Shown here: positions 1-43,899 of the stretch, one piece after another
How the letters are laid out: each line of letters starts with the position of its first letter
Numbering within the stretch: position 1 is the stretch's first letter
Assembly: GCA_027257055.1 (NCBI GenBank)
Contig: JAPVLO010000877.1
Coordinates: 186,001-250,000, forward strand
From: Cephalopachus bancanus
Taxonomy: Eukaryota > Chordata > Mammalia > Primates > Tarsiidae
DNA: 64,000 nt
Reading direction: 5' to 3'
The notes under the pieces: model-generated
What the model saw: only the letters and a program-made list of their open reading frames with translations
What the model was told of the DNA's origin: nothing
Databases searched by the model: none
Made by a program: the position numbers and the translations under genes

Positions 1-194
1 TCTAGTCTGTCAAGTTCCTGGTGGCTGTGGATGTGGGTCTAGGAGGGGGAACACCTCAACCTACCCCTAAGTAAGTCAGACCTTAAACAGCACGGTTCTC
101 AAATCCTATAGCCTGACCTAAGGGGCTCCTCGTAGGGGAAGCCACGGGTAGGGTCGGGGCAGTCCTAGAGGCGCTCGAGCTCAGTCCCCATCAA

Positions 195-256
195 GCGCCG
201 CCTGTGTGGCCTTGGACAAGCTCCATACCCTCTCTGGGCCTCAGAGTCCACACGTG
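195..256 (+). repeat. MIR fragment upstream of KPNB1
   Basis: The stretch reads like the conserved MIR core: a TGTGTGGCCTTGGACAAG block followed by CTCTCTGGGCCTCAG. It is an old mammalian SINE remnant with no visible ends. The rest of 1-300 shows nothing I can name. Confidence 0.6.
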
Positions 257-608
257 CACGCTGGAAGTTGAACCACATGGCTTTCAAGGTCTCACCGCCC
301 AGAGCCCGGCACCCGGCAGGCCCAGCCCCTAAAGCGGCTTCCTGTGGGCGCGGTGCTGGCCTTCAACGGTCCCCCTCCCCCCGGGGCCCGCGAATCCCTC
401 GCTCAACACGCCCCTCGGAGCCACGGCGCTTACCCAACCGCAGTCCCAGCGGCCGAACACAGCTCCGCCTCTTCCCGGGGGCGTCCCATGGTGCCCCGCG
501 CCGGGCTTCCGAAACGGCGGGGCGCCTCCCGCCTTTCCGCGCGCGGTCCCCGAACTCCTCTCCCCAGTTCTCCCCGGCACCCTATCCTATCAACGTCTAG
601 TATCCCAG

Positions 609-885
609 CCAATCATGCGGGCCTCGAGTCTTGCCTTCGGTCCACCCTCCTCCCCGCGCTCAGCCGGCGTGAGCTCAAGGCCCTCACCAGGCCAACCCAA
701 TCAGCGACCGGCTCCTGCCTGCCCCACCCCGACCTCCCTCCCCGCGACCAATCCGCGCGCCCCATTCAGCCGCCCGCCCAGCCAACCCGGGCTTTGAAAC
801 CAACCAGCCAATGAGCGCACGGCGGCCCTTCAACGCTGAGTGGCCGGCCAACTGGAGACGCCGCATGGCCAGGGCGGCAGCCAAT
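609..885 (+). promoter_or_regulatory. KPNB1: Array of five CCAAT (NF-Y type) boxes
   Basis: CCAAT occurs at 609-613, 697-701 (CCAATCAG), 748-752, 808-812 (CCAATGAG) and 881-885, all on the + strand and 51-88 bp apart. The flanks match NF-Y preference, most clearly at 697 and 808. The array ends less than 100 bp before the pyrimidine-rich tract where transcription probably begins. Binding by NF-Y is inferred from the motif. Confidence 0.75.
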
Positions 886-959
886 CGCCGTGGAGCGCGG
901 TGCCGCCGCGGAGAGGTCCGGCCCGAATATCCCTCCGCCTTCCTCCCTCCCTCTCTCTC

Positions 960-1295
960 TCTCTGCGAGCCGCCGCTCACTTACAGCTTCCCTCCCTTCT
1001 TTCTCCCTCCGCCACCCGAGCACCAGCCGCGCTCTGAGCTGCCCCCGGGGTCCCTCCCCCGCCGCCTGAGGAGCAGCCGCCGCCGCCGCCAGCAGCACCT
1101 TAGGAGGGAGAAAGGAAGGAGAGGGCAGGAAGGGGCGCCGGAGCGATACCCAGAGGGAGCCAGTGAATGGGCTTGTGGTGACCCCCGCCCCCCACCCCAC
1201 CCTCCCTTCCCACCCGACCCCCAACCCCCATCCCCAGTTCGAGCCGCCGCCCGAGAGGCCGGGCCGTCGTTTGAGGAGTCGCCGCCGCCTCCGCC
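960..1295 (+). other. KPNB1: KPNB1 5' untranslated part of exon 1 (start approximate)
   Basis: A CT-rich tract (CTCTCTCTCTGCGAG, from about 955) and an initiator-like CTCACTT lie about 300 bp before the ATG. The sequence stays GC-rich and without a usable splice acceptor up to the start codon. The exact start site cannot be read from sequence. Confidence 0.5.
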
Positions 1296-33362
<32,067 letters not shown>

Positions 33363-34640
33363 TCTGTACCATTGGGATGATAACCTGAGGACCCCCACTG
33401 GAAATCTCCAATCTTGTGAAAAACCCGGAAGTGAGGAGTGTGCACGGATGCTGAATGTTTGGGAATGAGAGGATGAGTGAGTGAGGCTTGAAAACACACC
33501 ACATTGAAAATCCTGCCACAGCAGCAGCCGCAGCCACCAACAGCAGCGCTGTTAGTGAGCTAAGTAAGCACTGACCTCGTAGAAAACCATAACATCGGCC
33601 ATCTTGGAAAAAAGAAAAACAATGGGTTTGCCTATTAAAAAAAAGAAAGCTATCTCTTCCCAGGAGAGGCTAAAACTAGCTTTTCTGTCTTCTGGCCAGT
33701 GCTGAGTGGAATGACTGGCTTGGGAGAGGAGGAGGGACTGGGTTCGGCTGTGGTGCTTTGTTGTTAAAGGCAGCCTGGCCTTGGCTACTGAGGAGAAAGA
33801 CGGAGCCTGGGTCTCCGGCCCACCTTCGCTGTACCTTTGCCACACGGTACTGTATGCTTGCCGGCTAGAAGGAGGGTGGGGATTTTTTGCAGTCTGAGAA
33901 TGAGTGTGTGTGAGTGAGGCGGTATCCACATTCTCAACTTCAAGTCATTGCAGTTTCTTTTTCCCAGAAAACAAGGGGTTAGATGTTGCATTTCATAAAA
34001 CTAACTGAAGTTCTGTCTACTGATGCAGCACAAGAGATGTTTTAAAAAAGAAAAGACGCTCTTTAGGTTTTGTTTTCTTTTCTTTTTTTTTTTTTAATTC
34101 TAGGGAAAACACTGACGAATGGTCAGAGCTCCTATCCTGATCCTTTCATCAAGGCGCCTTTCCTAATAATATGGTTCAACTGTGAATGTAGAAGGTGGGG
34201 GGAGGGGGGAGAAAAAAACCCTTGAGTTAGAGGATATAGAAAAATAAAAGTAAAGCTGTTATGAAAAAAGATGCAGACTTCAAAACAAAAGCCACAATCC
34301 AAAATTTAAATGACCAGAATTGACAGCACAAAGAAAAAGCTCTCTCCTGACTTGTATCATGGCAGTCTGAACGCCCCCAGGAAATTGTGCCAAAGAGTTT
34401 AGAAAACAAATATACAATAAAAGTATACACACAAAACAGCAAAACTTCAGGTAACTATTTTGGATTGCAAACAAGGATAAATTTTATGTTCAAATGATCT
34501 GATAAAATAACCATTTGGAAACTGCTTGGCCTTCTGTTCTCTTTTATTTGATTGACTACAATGCGGTATTGGTCTCTTGCTGCACTTCAAAACCAACCAA
34601 GACAAAAGAAAAAAACGTGTGTGTGTGTTTTTTGTTGTTT

Positions 34641-34914
34641 CGTTTTTTTGAGTTGGAGTCTCACTCTGTCGCCCAGACTGGAGTGCGGTGGCCGGGAGCC
34701 TCGACCTGCTGGGCTCAGGCGATCCTTCCACTCAGCCTTCTAAGTAACTGGAACTACAGGCTCGTGCTCCCACGCTCGACTAATTTTTGATTTATTGTAG
34801 AGATGAGGTCTCGCCAAGTTGCCCAGGCAGGTCTCGAACCTGTGGGCTCAGGCAATCCACTCATCTCAGCCTCCCCAAGTGAGGGATTACAGGCAGAGCC
34901 ACCAAGCCCAGCTA
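34641..34914 (-). repeat. Young-type Alu in the KPNB1 3' UTR, antisense
   Basis: T-run, GAGTTGGAGTCTCACTCTG, both arms (right arm shortened), GGTCTCGAACCTGTGGG, ending GAGCCACCAAGCCCAGCT. It would be transcribed as part of the mRNA. Confidence 0.9.
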
Positions 34915-34960
34915 AGTGTGTGTATTTGTATGCACACACACATGCACACACACACACTCT
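34915..34960 (+). repeat. TG/CA simple repeat
   Basis: GTGTGTGTATTTGTATG followed by CACACACACATGCACACACACACAC. Directly downstream of the Alu. Confidence 0.85.
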
Positions 34961-36641
34961 AACCCTAACTTTTGTGATGAAAATGACACTTGGAAAAGGT
35001 TATATTTTTCCATTGAAGTTGAAGATTAATAAATGGTGTCAAACGTTCCCCTGGTCACACGCTTTAATACTTTTGTTAGGAGTGTGATGTGGTGTGATTA
35101 CCATAAATCAGACTTAATTGTTTTCCCTTTTACAAGGGAACAGGGCACCCTGAACTTTAGAATCTTTCAGCAATAAGAAGGGATGTCGGTGAACTCTGGT
35201 CCCTTTTGGTTTTGCAGTTATTAGGACTTTTCTGCTGGCATTTTGAATATGCTGCTTACAGAAAACAAGTTTTTAAATTGCATCCTGGTCCTTAGAGGAC
35301 TGAAAAACAAGACCCCATTCCCACTTCCGCGTCCATTCTAGCAAGAAGCATGGGATGATGTTTCTCTCCCATCTCTTCCTCTGCATTGTTCCTCCATGTC
35401 TACACCTTCTGTTCAAAAGTGGGATTGGCTCAGTTTTGCCCACTCATATGGCAGCATCTCTAATAGCTCTTGTACAGGGTATCAGATATTGTGCCTTTTG
35501 GTGCCAGGTTCAAAGTCAAGTGCCGATCTATGAACCAGTGTACAAAAAAAAATCCAGGTGTTTGAAGGAGAGACGCTCCATTGTGAATAAAGAGCTCATA
35601 CCAGCCCCTAAGCCCTGTTAAGAGGCCTGGTCCTCGAATGTCTTGTTTCCATTTCAGTTGTCCCTTGGAGAGGATGATGTACTAACCATTCCTGATTATT
35701 AGATAGGTTTGGGTCAGGGCTTAGGGAGGGGGCAGATATATTGGGGAGAGAACAAAATCTGATCATTCCTCAGTGCTACCCGTTTCTGTCCTGTGTGGGC
35801 TGCTTAGCTAGACAGCAGGAGAATAAAGTACACCGAGAACCATAATGAAAAAACCCGTGTGTTTTGTCATGTTTTGTTCCAGGGAAGCAGTTGACAAGTG
35901 CTGTTATTAATGCTTTCTCCCAGATCCATTCAGTGATGGAGAGGAGAAAAGTGGGCTGGTTGGATGTGGTCTTGGTGCCTTGCAGTTACTCTGCACTGGT
36001 TATACATTTAATCCTCTTTTCTAGTTACCTTTTGCTAGTGGGTTTTCCATAGTCTGGGTATTTGTCCTTGAGTCAATTGTACCATCTAAGGCAACTGGAT
36101 GCAGAATGCATTCTGTCCACTCACTGTCTGGGCCTTCCCCACCCTAGTCTTGAGACATTCCTTTAAGAATGTTGTTACCGTCTGCTTGGGAAGATGTCAG
36201 TGCAAATGTGAAGAAAATGGGCATCGGGCTAGGCTTTGATTTGCCACCAGTGGCAGCTGCCTGTATCAGTTACATTTATTTTGCTTTTCATTTTTCCCAG
36301 TTCCCCTCAGCCCCCTCTGTTGAAGTGTTGGAATTCTAACTGTAACATTGCCTTGGGGACTTGTGGAGAAAGGGAGGGGGATTGCTCAGTGTAGTGTTTT
36401 AGCTTTCAGAACCAAGCGATCTATTTACTCTTACTATTTAAGAAGTGTGTTAGTCTGACTTCAAGAGAAATCCAAACTTCATCAGCTTTTGATAGCATCT
36501 TGGTTTTTGAAACAACTTTGATCTGTAATTGGCATTCAGAATGCCCTTGGCATGCCAGTCTGTGTGATGGCATTAAAGACCTGTAAAACACTTGAGCCCA
36601 ACTTGATTAACCAAAACTGATACCACCATCTTTATCTTCTA

Positions 36642-36647
36642 AATAAA
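36642..36647 (+). terminator. KPNB1: Main KPNB1 polyadenylation signal AATAAA
   Basis: AATAAA in CTAAATAAAGTCCG, with a T-rich stretch and a TGTGGCTTC element 25-35 bp downstream. A further AATAAA at 37052-37057 could make a slightly longer transcript. Confidence 0.7.
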
Positions 36648-36669
36648 GTCCGCTTTATTTTTATTTTCA

Positions 36670-37885
36670 ACATTCTGTGGCTTCATTTTTTTTCCAGATG
36701 GTGTCATCTCTGTGGAGGTGAAATGAATGCTTTGAATGAAACGAGTGGCGATGTGTGTGTGAGAGGGGAAAGGACACACATCTTAAAACTGCACAGTGTG
36801 ATGTGAGATGAGAGTTTCCTGCAGATGAGGAAAGGGAAGCCCTGCGTGGAGGCAGCTTCCTGCCGGGGAGTCTGACTTCTTTCCGAACTGGCCTGGAGGT
36901 TGGCTCTTTCTTGGGCATCTTTTTCTAGCTAGTGAGCTGGTGTCTAATGGCTCCTCCAAAAGTCGGCTTTTTACTTAGTTTGCACCGGGTATTTCATTCC
37001 TGCTTTATTCCCTCCCCCCCCAAACTTGGAACAAACACTAGTTTGGGATTTAATAAAGTTATTTCCTGAAACTTGCTGTTTGTTAGCATAGTGGCACCTG
37101 CAGCTAGTTCATGGAACAGGCATTATTTGCTTGGTTTACGCTGGGCAAGTAAGATGAGGACTGATGGTTTTCTTGCCTTAGCCTCCACGTGGCCTTCCAC
37201 CTTTCCTTGATGACCCACTCCTCTTGATAAGACACCTGTGACCATGCATACCCTCATGTCAATTATATACTTGTGTCCACATGTGTAATCATAAGACAAA
37301 ACGCAGAAATTAAAAAGTGGTTATATGAAATAAATAGAAGTTCTAATGTATTATATCTAAGTTCAATTTTGGAGATTACTGGGTTAGAGAGTAACTCGTA
37401 ATTCTTACAAGGTGCATTAAGTCCTGAGCAATGATGACTGGCCAGGAACGTTTCTCCTCTAGGGGTAGGCTTCGAGGAAAAGAAGGCTATGAGTTATCAA
37501 GTGGCAGGGCCCCAGGGCCTGCTCCCAAGAAAAACCCCCTCTTACCATATGCCCACTCCCCAATAAACAGTGTGAGGTTACAGTTCTACCTGGCCTCATC
37601 AAGGGTCCCAGCTTGATCTACCTTTAGGGAGAGAGTCAACACAGGAGATTTTATACATTCAATTGTTAGCCTCACAACTGATGAGGAAAGGGGCAGAAAA
37701 ATGGCTGCATCAGACCAGGGTCACCTGGAGGCAGAGTTCAGAGGCAGGTCTGTCAGGCCACAACGCAAGCTTTTCCCACGCTTGCCCTGGACAGACGCTG
37801 TGAACATCTTAGTGATAAAAAACAGAGGTCCATGTTGTACGTTCTATGGCATCTGTTTCTTTCACAACACCATCAAAAAGTATTT
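36670..37885. other. Intergenic, no gene or clear repeat seen
   Basis: Open frames are short and unsupported. AATAAA at 37052 lies here. Nothing else can be named. Confidence 0.6.
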
Positions 37886-38040
37886 TGAATGTGTTTACTG
37901 ATTTGTTGTCGGGCTTTCTCGCTGCAATGTGAGCTCCCTAATGCAGTGACCTTGGCTGTCTTATTTACCACTGCTCAACTGAGAGTGTCCGACATATAGT
38001 AGATCTTCAATAAATATTTGTTGGACTAATGACATGTCAG
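37886..38040 (+). repeat. L2 3'-end fragment
   Basis: GTGAGCTCCCTAATGCAG, then ACATATAGTAGATCTTCAA and AATAAATATTTGTTGGAC, as in L2 tails. Confidence 0.7.
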
Positions 38041-38286
38041 CACAGTTCAGAGAGCATCTGTGATGGCAACACTTAAGCCTTTGAAGGGCAAAGCTCAGAA
38101 GACAGGCTTCTAGCTCCTTCCCTTCCTTGTTTGTTGAATGACTCAAAACTTGCCTTTTAACCTCAGATTACCTGGAGAAATGGGAGCAGGATTAGTAAAC
38201 AGCCATTCTATGATGTTCATTTTATGTACTTAGAAGATGCTAGGCCTGAAATAAGTATCTTATGGAGAGTAATAAACTTAATCTTC

Positions 38287-38575
38287 GCCAGGCTCGGTGG
38301 CTCAGCCTGTAATCCCGCGCTTTGGGAGGCTGAGGTGAGTGAATTGCCTGAGCCCGCGGGTTCGAGACTTGCCTGGGCAACTTGGCGAGACCTCGTCTCT
38401 ACAATAAATCAAAAAATCAGCCGGGCGTGGTAGCGCGTGCCTGTAGTTCCGGCCACTTGGAAGGCTGAGGCAGAAGGATCACTGGAGCCCAGCAGGTCAA
38501 GGCTGCGGTGGCCAGGAGTGTGCCACTGCACTCCAGTCTAGGTGACAGAGTGAGACTGCAACTCAAAAAAAAAAA
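38287..38575 (+). repeat. Young-type Alu with target-site duplication
   Basis: GCCAGGCTCGGTGGCTCAGCC, GCGGGTTCGAGAC, both arms, A-tail. AACTTAATCTTC flanks both ends. Confidence 0.92.
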
Positions 38576-38589
38576 ACAACTTAATCTTC

Positions 38590-38705
38590 ATCAAATTTAT
38601 AGGGAAGGCACCATTTTAGTCCCATTTTACAGATGCAGAAAGGGAACACAGAGGGGTTGAGAACTTTGCCCAAAGTCATGCAGATCAGCAAACAGGGCTA
38701 ACCGC
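38590..38705 (-). repeat. MIR/L2-type remnant, reverse
   Basis: CCCATTTTACAGATGCAGAA, GAGGGGTTGAGAACTTTG and CCCAAAGTCATGCAG follow the reverse MIR/L2 pattern. Confidence 0.6.
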
Positions 38706-38816
38706 ACAGGCTGTGTTGTATTGAGCTTATGGTTACCAATCAGAAAACTCTAGGTGAAGGGGTTTTTGGAATTCAATACCAAAGCCATTTTGTCTGAACT
38801 CTATGAGGTCCAAGGT

Positions 38817-39415
<599 letters not shown>

Positions 39416-39462
39416 TAACACACACAAAAAAGACCTATTGCTAGCCTTTGGCAACTGCCAAC

Positions 39463-39762
39463 CTTTTTGTTTGTTTTAAGTCGGAGTCTCACTCTGTTGC
39501 CTAAGCTGGAGTGCAATGGTGCCATCACAGCTCACTGCAGCCTCGAACTCCTGAGCCTAGACGATCCTTCCACTTCATCCTCCTGAGTAGCTGAGACTAC
39601 AGGCATGCACCACCACGCCTGGCTAATTATTTTTTGTACAGAGGAGATCTCACTATGTTGCCTAAGTTGGTCTCTTAACTCCTGGACTCAAGAGGACCTC
39701 CCACCTCGGCCTCCCAAAGTATCAAAGTATTGGGATTACAGGCGCGAGCCACCACATCTGGA
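39463..39762 (-). repeat. Old (AluJ-like) Alu, reverse
   Basis: AGTCGGAGTCTCACTCTGTTG, GGTGCCATCACAGCTCACTGC and GAGCCACCACATCTGG. The ATCACAGCTCACTGCAGCC block is the ancestral primate form. Confidence 0.85.
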
Positions 39763-40224
39763 CAGACTGCCAGACTATGTGTGTGTGTATGACATCTTCC
39801 CCTGAAGTTTTCCTCCTAATTGGAGTTTGAACCAAACCATCTCCCTGCGCTTCTGCTCCGTTTTCCCTTTGAACAGGAAGCTTTTGGGAACCAGGACCAA
39901 CCAGGGGAAGGGTGGCTGTTGGTGCCTGGCGGCCAGAAAGGCCACCGGGCTGCTGAGTAAGCTCCACGTGTGAACAACCCAGCTCCATCAGCTGATCCTG
40001 TGCAGCACAGCCAGGAGGCCTTCGAAGCCTGGGCTGTTCCCTCCCCCAGGTGCTTCTTGGCCCCGGGGTCCCCAACCGAGCTGTCCTCAGTGCGAAATGC
40101 ACCTTCGTCTAAAGGGAAAGTACATCTCAGCTTTGGCACTGGGCAGTCTCACCAACCTGAGGGAGCGAGAACTAAGAAAAGATTCCATGAATAAGCTCTC
40201 AGTAGCCTTGAACACTATCTGCTA

Positions 40225-40335
40225 TTTTCTGGGCAAGATCCTTCACAATATTTATAGTCTTTTGAGTGTGACCTCGGGCGAATTCTTCAACTTTTCTGAT
40301 CCTGTTTCCTCATCTGTAAATCAGGGATTCCAGTG
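40225..40335 (+). repeat. MIR fragment
   Basis: TGGGCAAGATCCTTCACAA-like text and CTGTTTCCTCATCTGTAAAT fit MIR. Confidence 0.6.
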
Positions 40336-40361
40336 AAAGAGAATGCATATAAAGTTTTTAG

Positions 40362-40656
40362 GCCGGGGGGGGGCGGTGGCTCAAGTCTGTAATCTCAGCA
40401 CTTTGGGAGGCTGAGGCGAGAAGATTACCTGAGCCCAGAGGTTTGAGACCAGCCTGGGCAAATTGAGGAGATCTCATCTCCACAATAAATAGAAAAGTTA
40501 GCTGGGCGTGGTAGCGCATCTGTAGTTCCAGCTACTTGGAAGGCTGAGGCGGAAGGATCGCCCGAGCCCAGCAGGTCGAGGCTGCGGTGGCCATGAGTGT
40601 GCCACTGCACTCCAGCCTGGGCGACAGAGTGAGACTCCAGCTCAAAACTCAGAAAA
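40362..40656 (+). repeat. Alu-family SINE with target-site duplication
   Basis: GCCGGGGGGGGGCGGTGGCTC head and both arms, ending CTCAAAACTCAGAAAA. ATAAAGTTTTTAG repeats at 40349-40361 and 40657-40669. Confidence 0.92.
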
Positions 40657-40698
40657 ATAAAGTTTTTAGCCCAGGGCCTTGAATCAATCGACAACTCT

Positions 40699-40981
40699 TT
40701 TTTTTTTTTGAGTTGGCGTCTCACTCTGTCACCCAGACTGGAGTGAAGTGGCTGCTCCCGGCCACCGCAGCCTCGACCTGCTGGGCTCCGGCGATCCTTC
40801 CGCCTCAGCCTTCCGAGTAGCCGGAATTACAGGCATGCGCTACCACGCCCGGCTGATTTTTGATTTATTGTAGAGATGAGGTCTCGCTGCCCAGGAGGGT
40901 CTCGAACCCGCGGGCTCAGGCAATCCACTCACCTCAGCCTCCCAAGGGCGCGGGATTACAGGCTGAGCCACCGAGCCCAGC
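40699..40981 (-). repeat. Young-type Alu, reverse
   Basis: T-run, GAGTTGGCGTCTCACTC, GGTCTCGAACCCGCGGG, ending GAGCCACCGAGCCCAGCT. Confidence 0.9.
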
Positions 40982-41013
40982 TAATATTATAATTTTTAAA
41001 AAATTCTGTTTGG
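40979..41013 (+). repeat. Copy 1 of a 35-bp unique direct repeat
   Basis: GCTAATATTATAATTTTTAA then AAAATTCTGTTTGGA. The same text recurs at 41334-41368. Confidence 0.85.
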
Positions 41014-41161
41014 ACCTTGTCATATTTATGTCGAGTAGGCTGAGGAGGAAGAAAAAAAGAAGGACTGATCTTGCTGACTTGGGGTGGCAGAGGCAGAAGA
41101 GAAAGAGGAGGTAACAGGAGCAGTAGACACAGAAGGTATAATTTTTATTGAAAATAATATG

Positions 41162-41333
41162 AGCAGTCGGGCTTGGTGGCTCACGCTTATAATCCCAGCA
41201 ATTTGGGAGGTGAAAGTGAGAGGATGGCCTGAGCTCAGGGGTTCGAGACCAGCCTGGGCAACTTGGTGAGACCTCCTCTATACAATAAATTAAAAAATTA
41301 GCTGGGCATAGTGGCATGTTCCTGTGGTCCGGC
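41162..41333 (+). repeat. Older Alu, broken in its right arm
   Basis: CAGTCGGGCTTGGTGGCTCACG through CTATACAATAAATTAAAAAA, then about 40 bp of right arm, stopping at CCTGTGGTCC where the 35-bp repeat begins. Confidence 0.85.
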
Positions 41334-41368
41334 TAATATTATAATTTTTAAAAAATTCTGTTTGGAGC
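41334..41368 (+). repeat. Copy 2 of the 35-bp unique direct repeat
   Basis: Identical by eye to 40979-41013. Sits between a broken Alu and a complete young Alu. Confidence 0.85.
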
Positions 41369-41668
41369 CGGGCTCGGTGGCTCAGCCTGTAATCCCGCGC
41401 CTTTGGGAGGCTGAGGTGAGTGGATTGCCTGAGCCCGCGGGTTCGAGACCCACCTGGGCAGCGAGACCTCATCTCTACAATAAATCAAAAAATCAGCCGG
41501 GCGTGGTAGCGCACGCCTGTAATTCCGGCTACTCGGAAGGCTGAGGCGGAAGGATCGCCGGAGCCCAGCAGGCCGAGGCTGCGGTGGCCGGGAGCGGCCA
41601 CTGCACTCCAGTCTGGGCGACAGAGTGAGACTCCGACTCAAAAAACAAAACAAAACAAAACAAAACCA
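41369..41668 (+). repeat. Young-type Alu without a matching target-site duplication
   Basis: GCCGGGCTCGGTGGCTCAGCC, GCGGGTTCGAGACCC, both arms, CAAAACAAAACAAAA tail. The 3' flank (CACCCATCATG) does not match the 5' flank. Confidence 0.9.
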
Positions 41669-42564
41669 AAAAAACACCCATCATGAAATGGGCAAATGCA
41701 CCGAAAGAATCTCCAAAAAAATTCCCTGAAGCCGAACAGAGCCTCTCACAGCAACGCTAGCTGGTACACTGAGGCCCATGGGTTCCTAGAACACTTAGCT
41801 AGTGAGGGGAAGCCTGTACTACAAAGGGCCTTCCAAAAAAGAGAATTCCGTTTTTGGGGGGTCCCCCCTCCTAGAGTAATTTAAAAAACAAACACTCCAT
41901 GTCCTCCCCAGCCTGGCTAATTCAATCTGAAGCCCTTGTGTGACCTCCTCATGAATGTGGGGACTTGGTGAAGGCGCCAGGCTTCCCTCCACCGCCCTGA
42001 CCTGCGACCTGATGCTGCAGTTGGAGTCCTGGGGGGTTCCCCGGTGAACCCTCATTTTCTGAGGTCTGAAACTGGGGGACCAAGGTGGCACCGGATCCAG
42101 CATTGCTACATGGGTGTAATCAACTTTCCTATCTGCTGGGTTTCACTTGAGTCATCAGGGTTTTATTTTGATTCAGTCTCTTTACCGGCTGCTAATGCCA
42201 CCTCCTCCTACTCTTTTCAGGCAAGAATGGGATGGGAAAGACAAAGTCTTTCTCCCAAGCAAGAGTCAAGGGAGTGGGAGATGGTAGTCTCTCTCTGCCG
42301 GTTTCCAGGAAGGAAACGCTAGCAGGGGCGGCTGAGGCCTGTGTTGGCATACTCTCCTGCCACAACTACTGGGGGTGGGTCCACTGTCAACTGCCTGTGA
42401 GGCCACTTAGAAATGCTTTACAACTCATGCCTGATCACTGTCCGCCACACTCCGTCTTTTCCCTTCTCCCCCCTCTGCTTCCACCTCTCTTCCCCTTTCA
42501 CCTTGCCTTTTTCTGTCTCCACCATGGTGCCTCTGATAATATCAGGGCTTCTTAGAAGGGATTC
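41669..42564. other. Intergenic unique sequence, no gene seen
   Basis: No spliceable or long supported frame and no repeat I can name. It is moderately C-rich and contains pyrimidine tracts (42455-42520). Confidence 0.55.
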
Positions 42565-42762
42565 AGAGTGGGTGTGGTGGCTCACACCTGTCATCCCAGC
42601 ACACTGGGCGGTGGAGGTGAGAGGACTGCCTCTCAAAAAATTAGCTGGGCATGGTGGCAGGTGCCTACAGTCCCAGCATGTTGAGGCTTATGGTAGCCAC
42701 GATCATGCCACTGCACTCTGGCCTGGGCGACAGAGTGAGAGTACTCAAAAAAAAAAAAAAGA
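42565..42762 (+). repeat. Alu with internal deletion
   Basis: GTGTGGTGGCTCACACC start, then a jump from GACTGCCT to CTCAAAAAATTAGC. The right arm is also shortened. Confidence 0.82.
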
Positions 42763-42763
42763 A

Positions 42764-43050
42764 GGCCGGATGCGGTAGCTCAAGCCTGTAATCCTAGCAC
42801 TTTGGGAAGCTGAGGCAAGAGAATTTCCTGAGTCCAGGGATTTGAGACCAGCCTGGGGATCTCGGCGAGACTTCGTCTCTACAATAAATCAAAAAATTAC
42901 TTGGGTGTGGTGGCACACACCTGTGGTTCCAGCTACTTGGAAGGCTGAGGTGGAAGGATCACCTGAGCCCAGCAAGTCGAGGCTGCGGTGGCCATGAGCA
43001 TGCCACTGCCTTCCAGCCTAGGTGGCAAAGATTCCAACTCAAAAAAAAAG
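42764..43050 (+). repeat. Alu-family SINE, older type
   Basis: AGGCCGGATGCGGTAGCTCAAGCC to TTCCAACTCAAAAAAAA. A diverged GAGAAGGGATTCAGA flank resembles AGAAGGGATTCAGAG before 42565. Confidence 0.87.
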
Positions 43051-43169
43051 AGAAGGGATTCAGACCAATGTCCAGCTTTCTCAGAGGAGGAGACAGGCCT
43101 AGAGAGGTGAAGTAACTAGTCCAGAGTCTTACTGCTTCATTCATTTATTCATTTAACAAAGAACATGCT

Positions 43170-43619
43170 TTTTTTTTTTTTTTTGTCAGAGTCTCACTCT
43201 CACTTAGGCACGATCATGGCAACCATAGCCTCGACCTGCTAGGCTCAGGCAATTCTTCCACCTCAGCCTTCCAAGTAACTGAAACTACGGGTATGTACCA
43301 CCAGGTCTGGCAAATTACTTTTTTTTTTTTCTTTTTTGAATTGGAATCTCACTCTGTCGCCCAGACTGGAGTACAGTGGCCGCTCCCGGCCACCGCAGCC
43401 TCGACCTGCTGGGCTCCGGCGATCCTTCCGCCTCAGCCTTCCAAGTAGCTGGAACTACAGGCGCACGCTATCACGCCCGGCTAATTTTTTGTGATTTATT
43501 GTAGAGATGAGGTCTTGTCAAATTGCCTGGGCTGGTCTCGAACCCCTGGACTCAGGCAATCCTTTAGCCTCCACCTTCCAAAATGCTGGGATTATAGGCA
43601 TGAGCCACTGTGCCCAGCC
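43170..43619 (-). repeat. Trimeric Alu, reverse (extra right arm then full dimer)
   Basis: 43170-43318 is a right arm in reverse with its own T-run. 43319-43619 is a complete reverse dimer. AGAACATGCT at 43160-43169 and 43620-43629 flanks the entire block. Confidence 0.78.
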
Positions 43620-43629
43620 AGAACATGCT

Positions 43630-43765
43630 GGTGTAGTGTCTCATGCCTGTAATCACAACACTTTGGGAGGCCAAGGCAGGAGTACCACTTGAGGCCAGGA
43701 ATTCAAGACCAGCCTGGGCAACGTGGTGAGACCCCCATCTCTATTATATATATGTATATAAATAG
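43630..43765 (+). repeat. Old Alu left-arm monomer followed by a TA-rich tail
   Basis: GTGTAGTGTCTCATGCCTG to GAGACCCCCATCTCTATT, then TATATATATGTATATAA. Confidence 0.75.
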
Positions 43766-43899
43766 GGCCAGGCATGGTGGCTCAAGTCTGTAATCCCAGC
43801 ACTTTGGGAGGCAGAGGCGAGAGGAATGCCTGAGTCCAGGGGTTCAAAACTAGCCTGGACAACTTGGTGAGAACTTGTCTCAACAATAAATCAAAAAAT
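43766..43899 (+). repeat. Alu left arm, cut by the next Alu
   Basis: GGGCCAGGCATGGTGGCTC to CAACAATAAATCAAAAAAT, where a new Alu head begins. Confidence 0.82.

Noticed and set aside
34961..34972. Interstitial telomere repeat (CTAACCCTAAC)
   Set aside because: Only about one and a half units, which can occur by chance next to the CA repeat.
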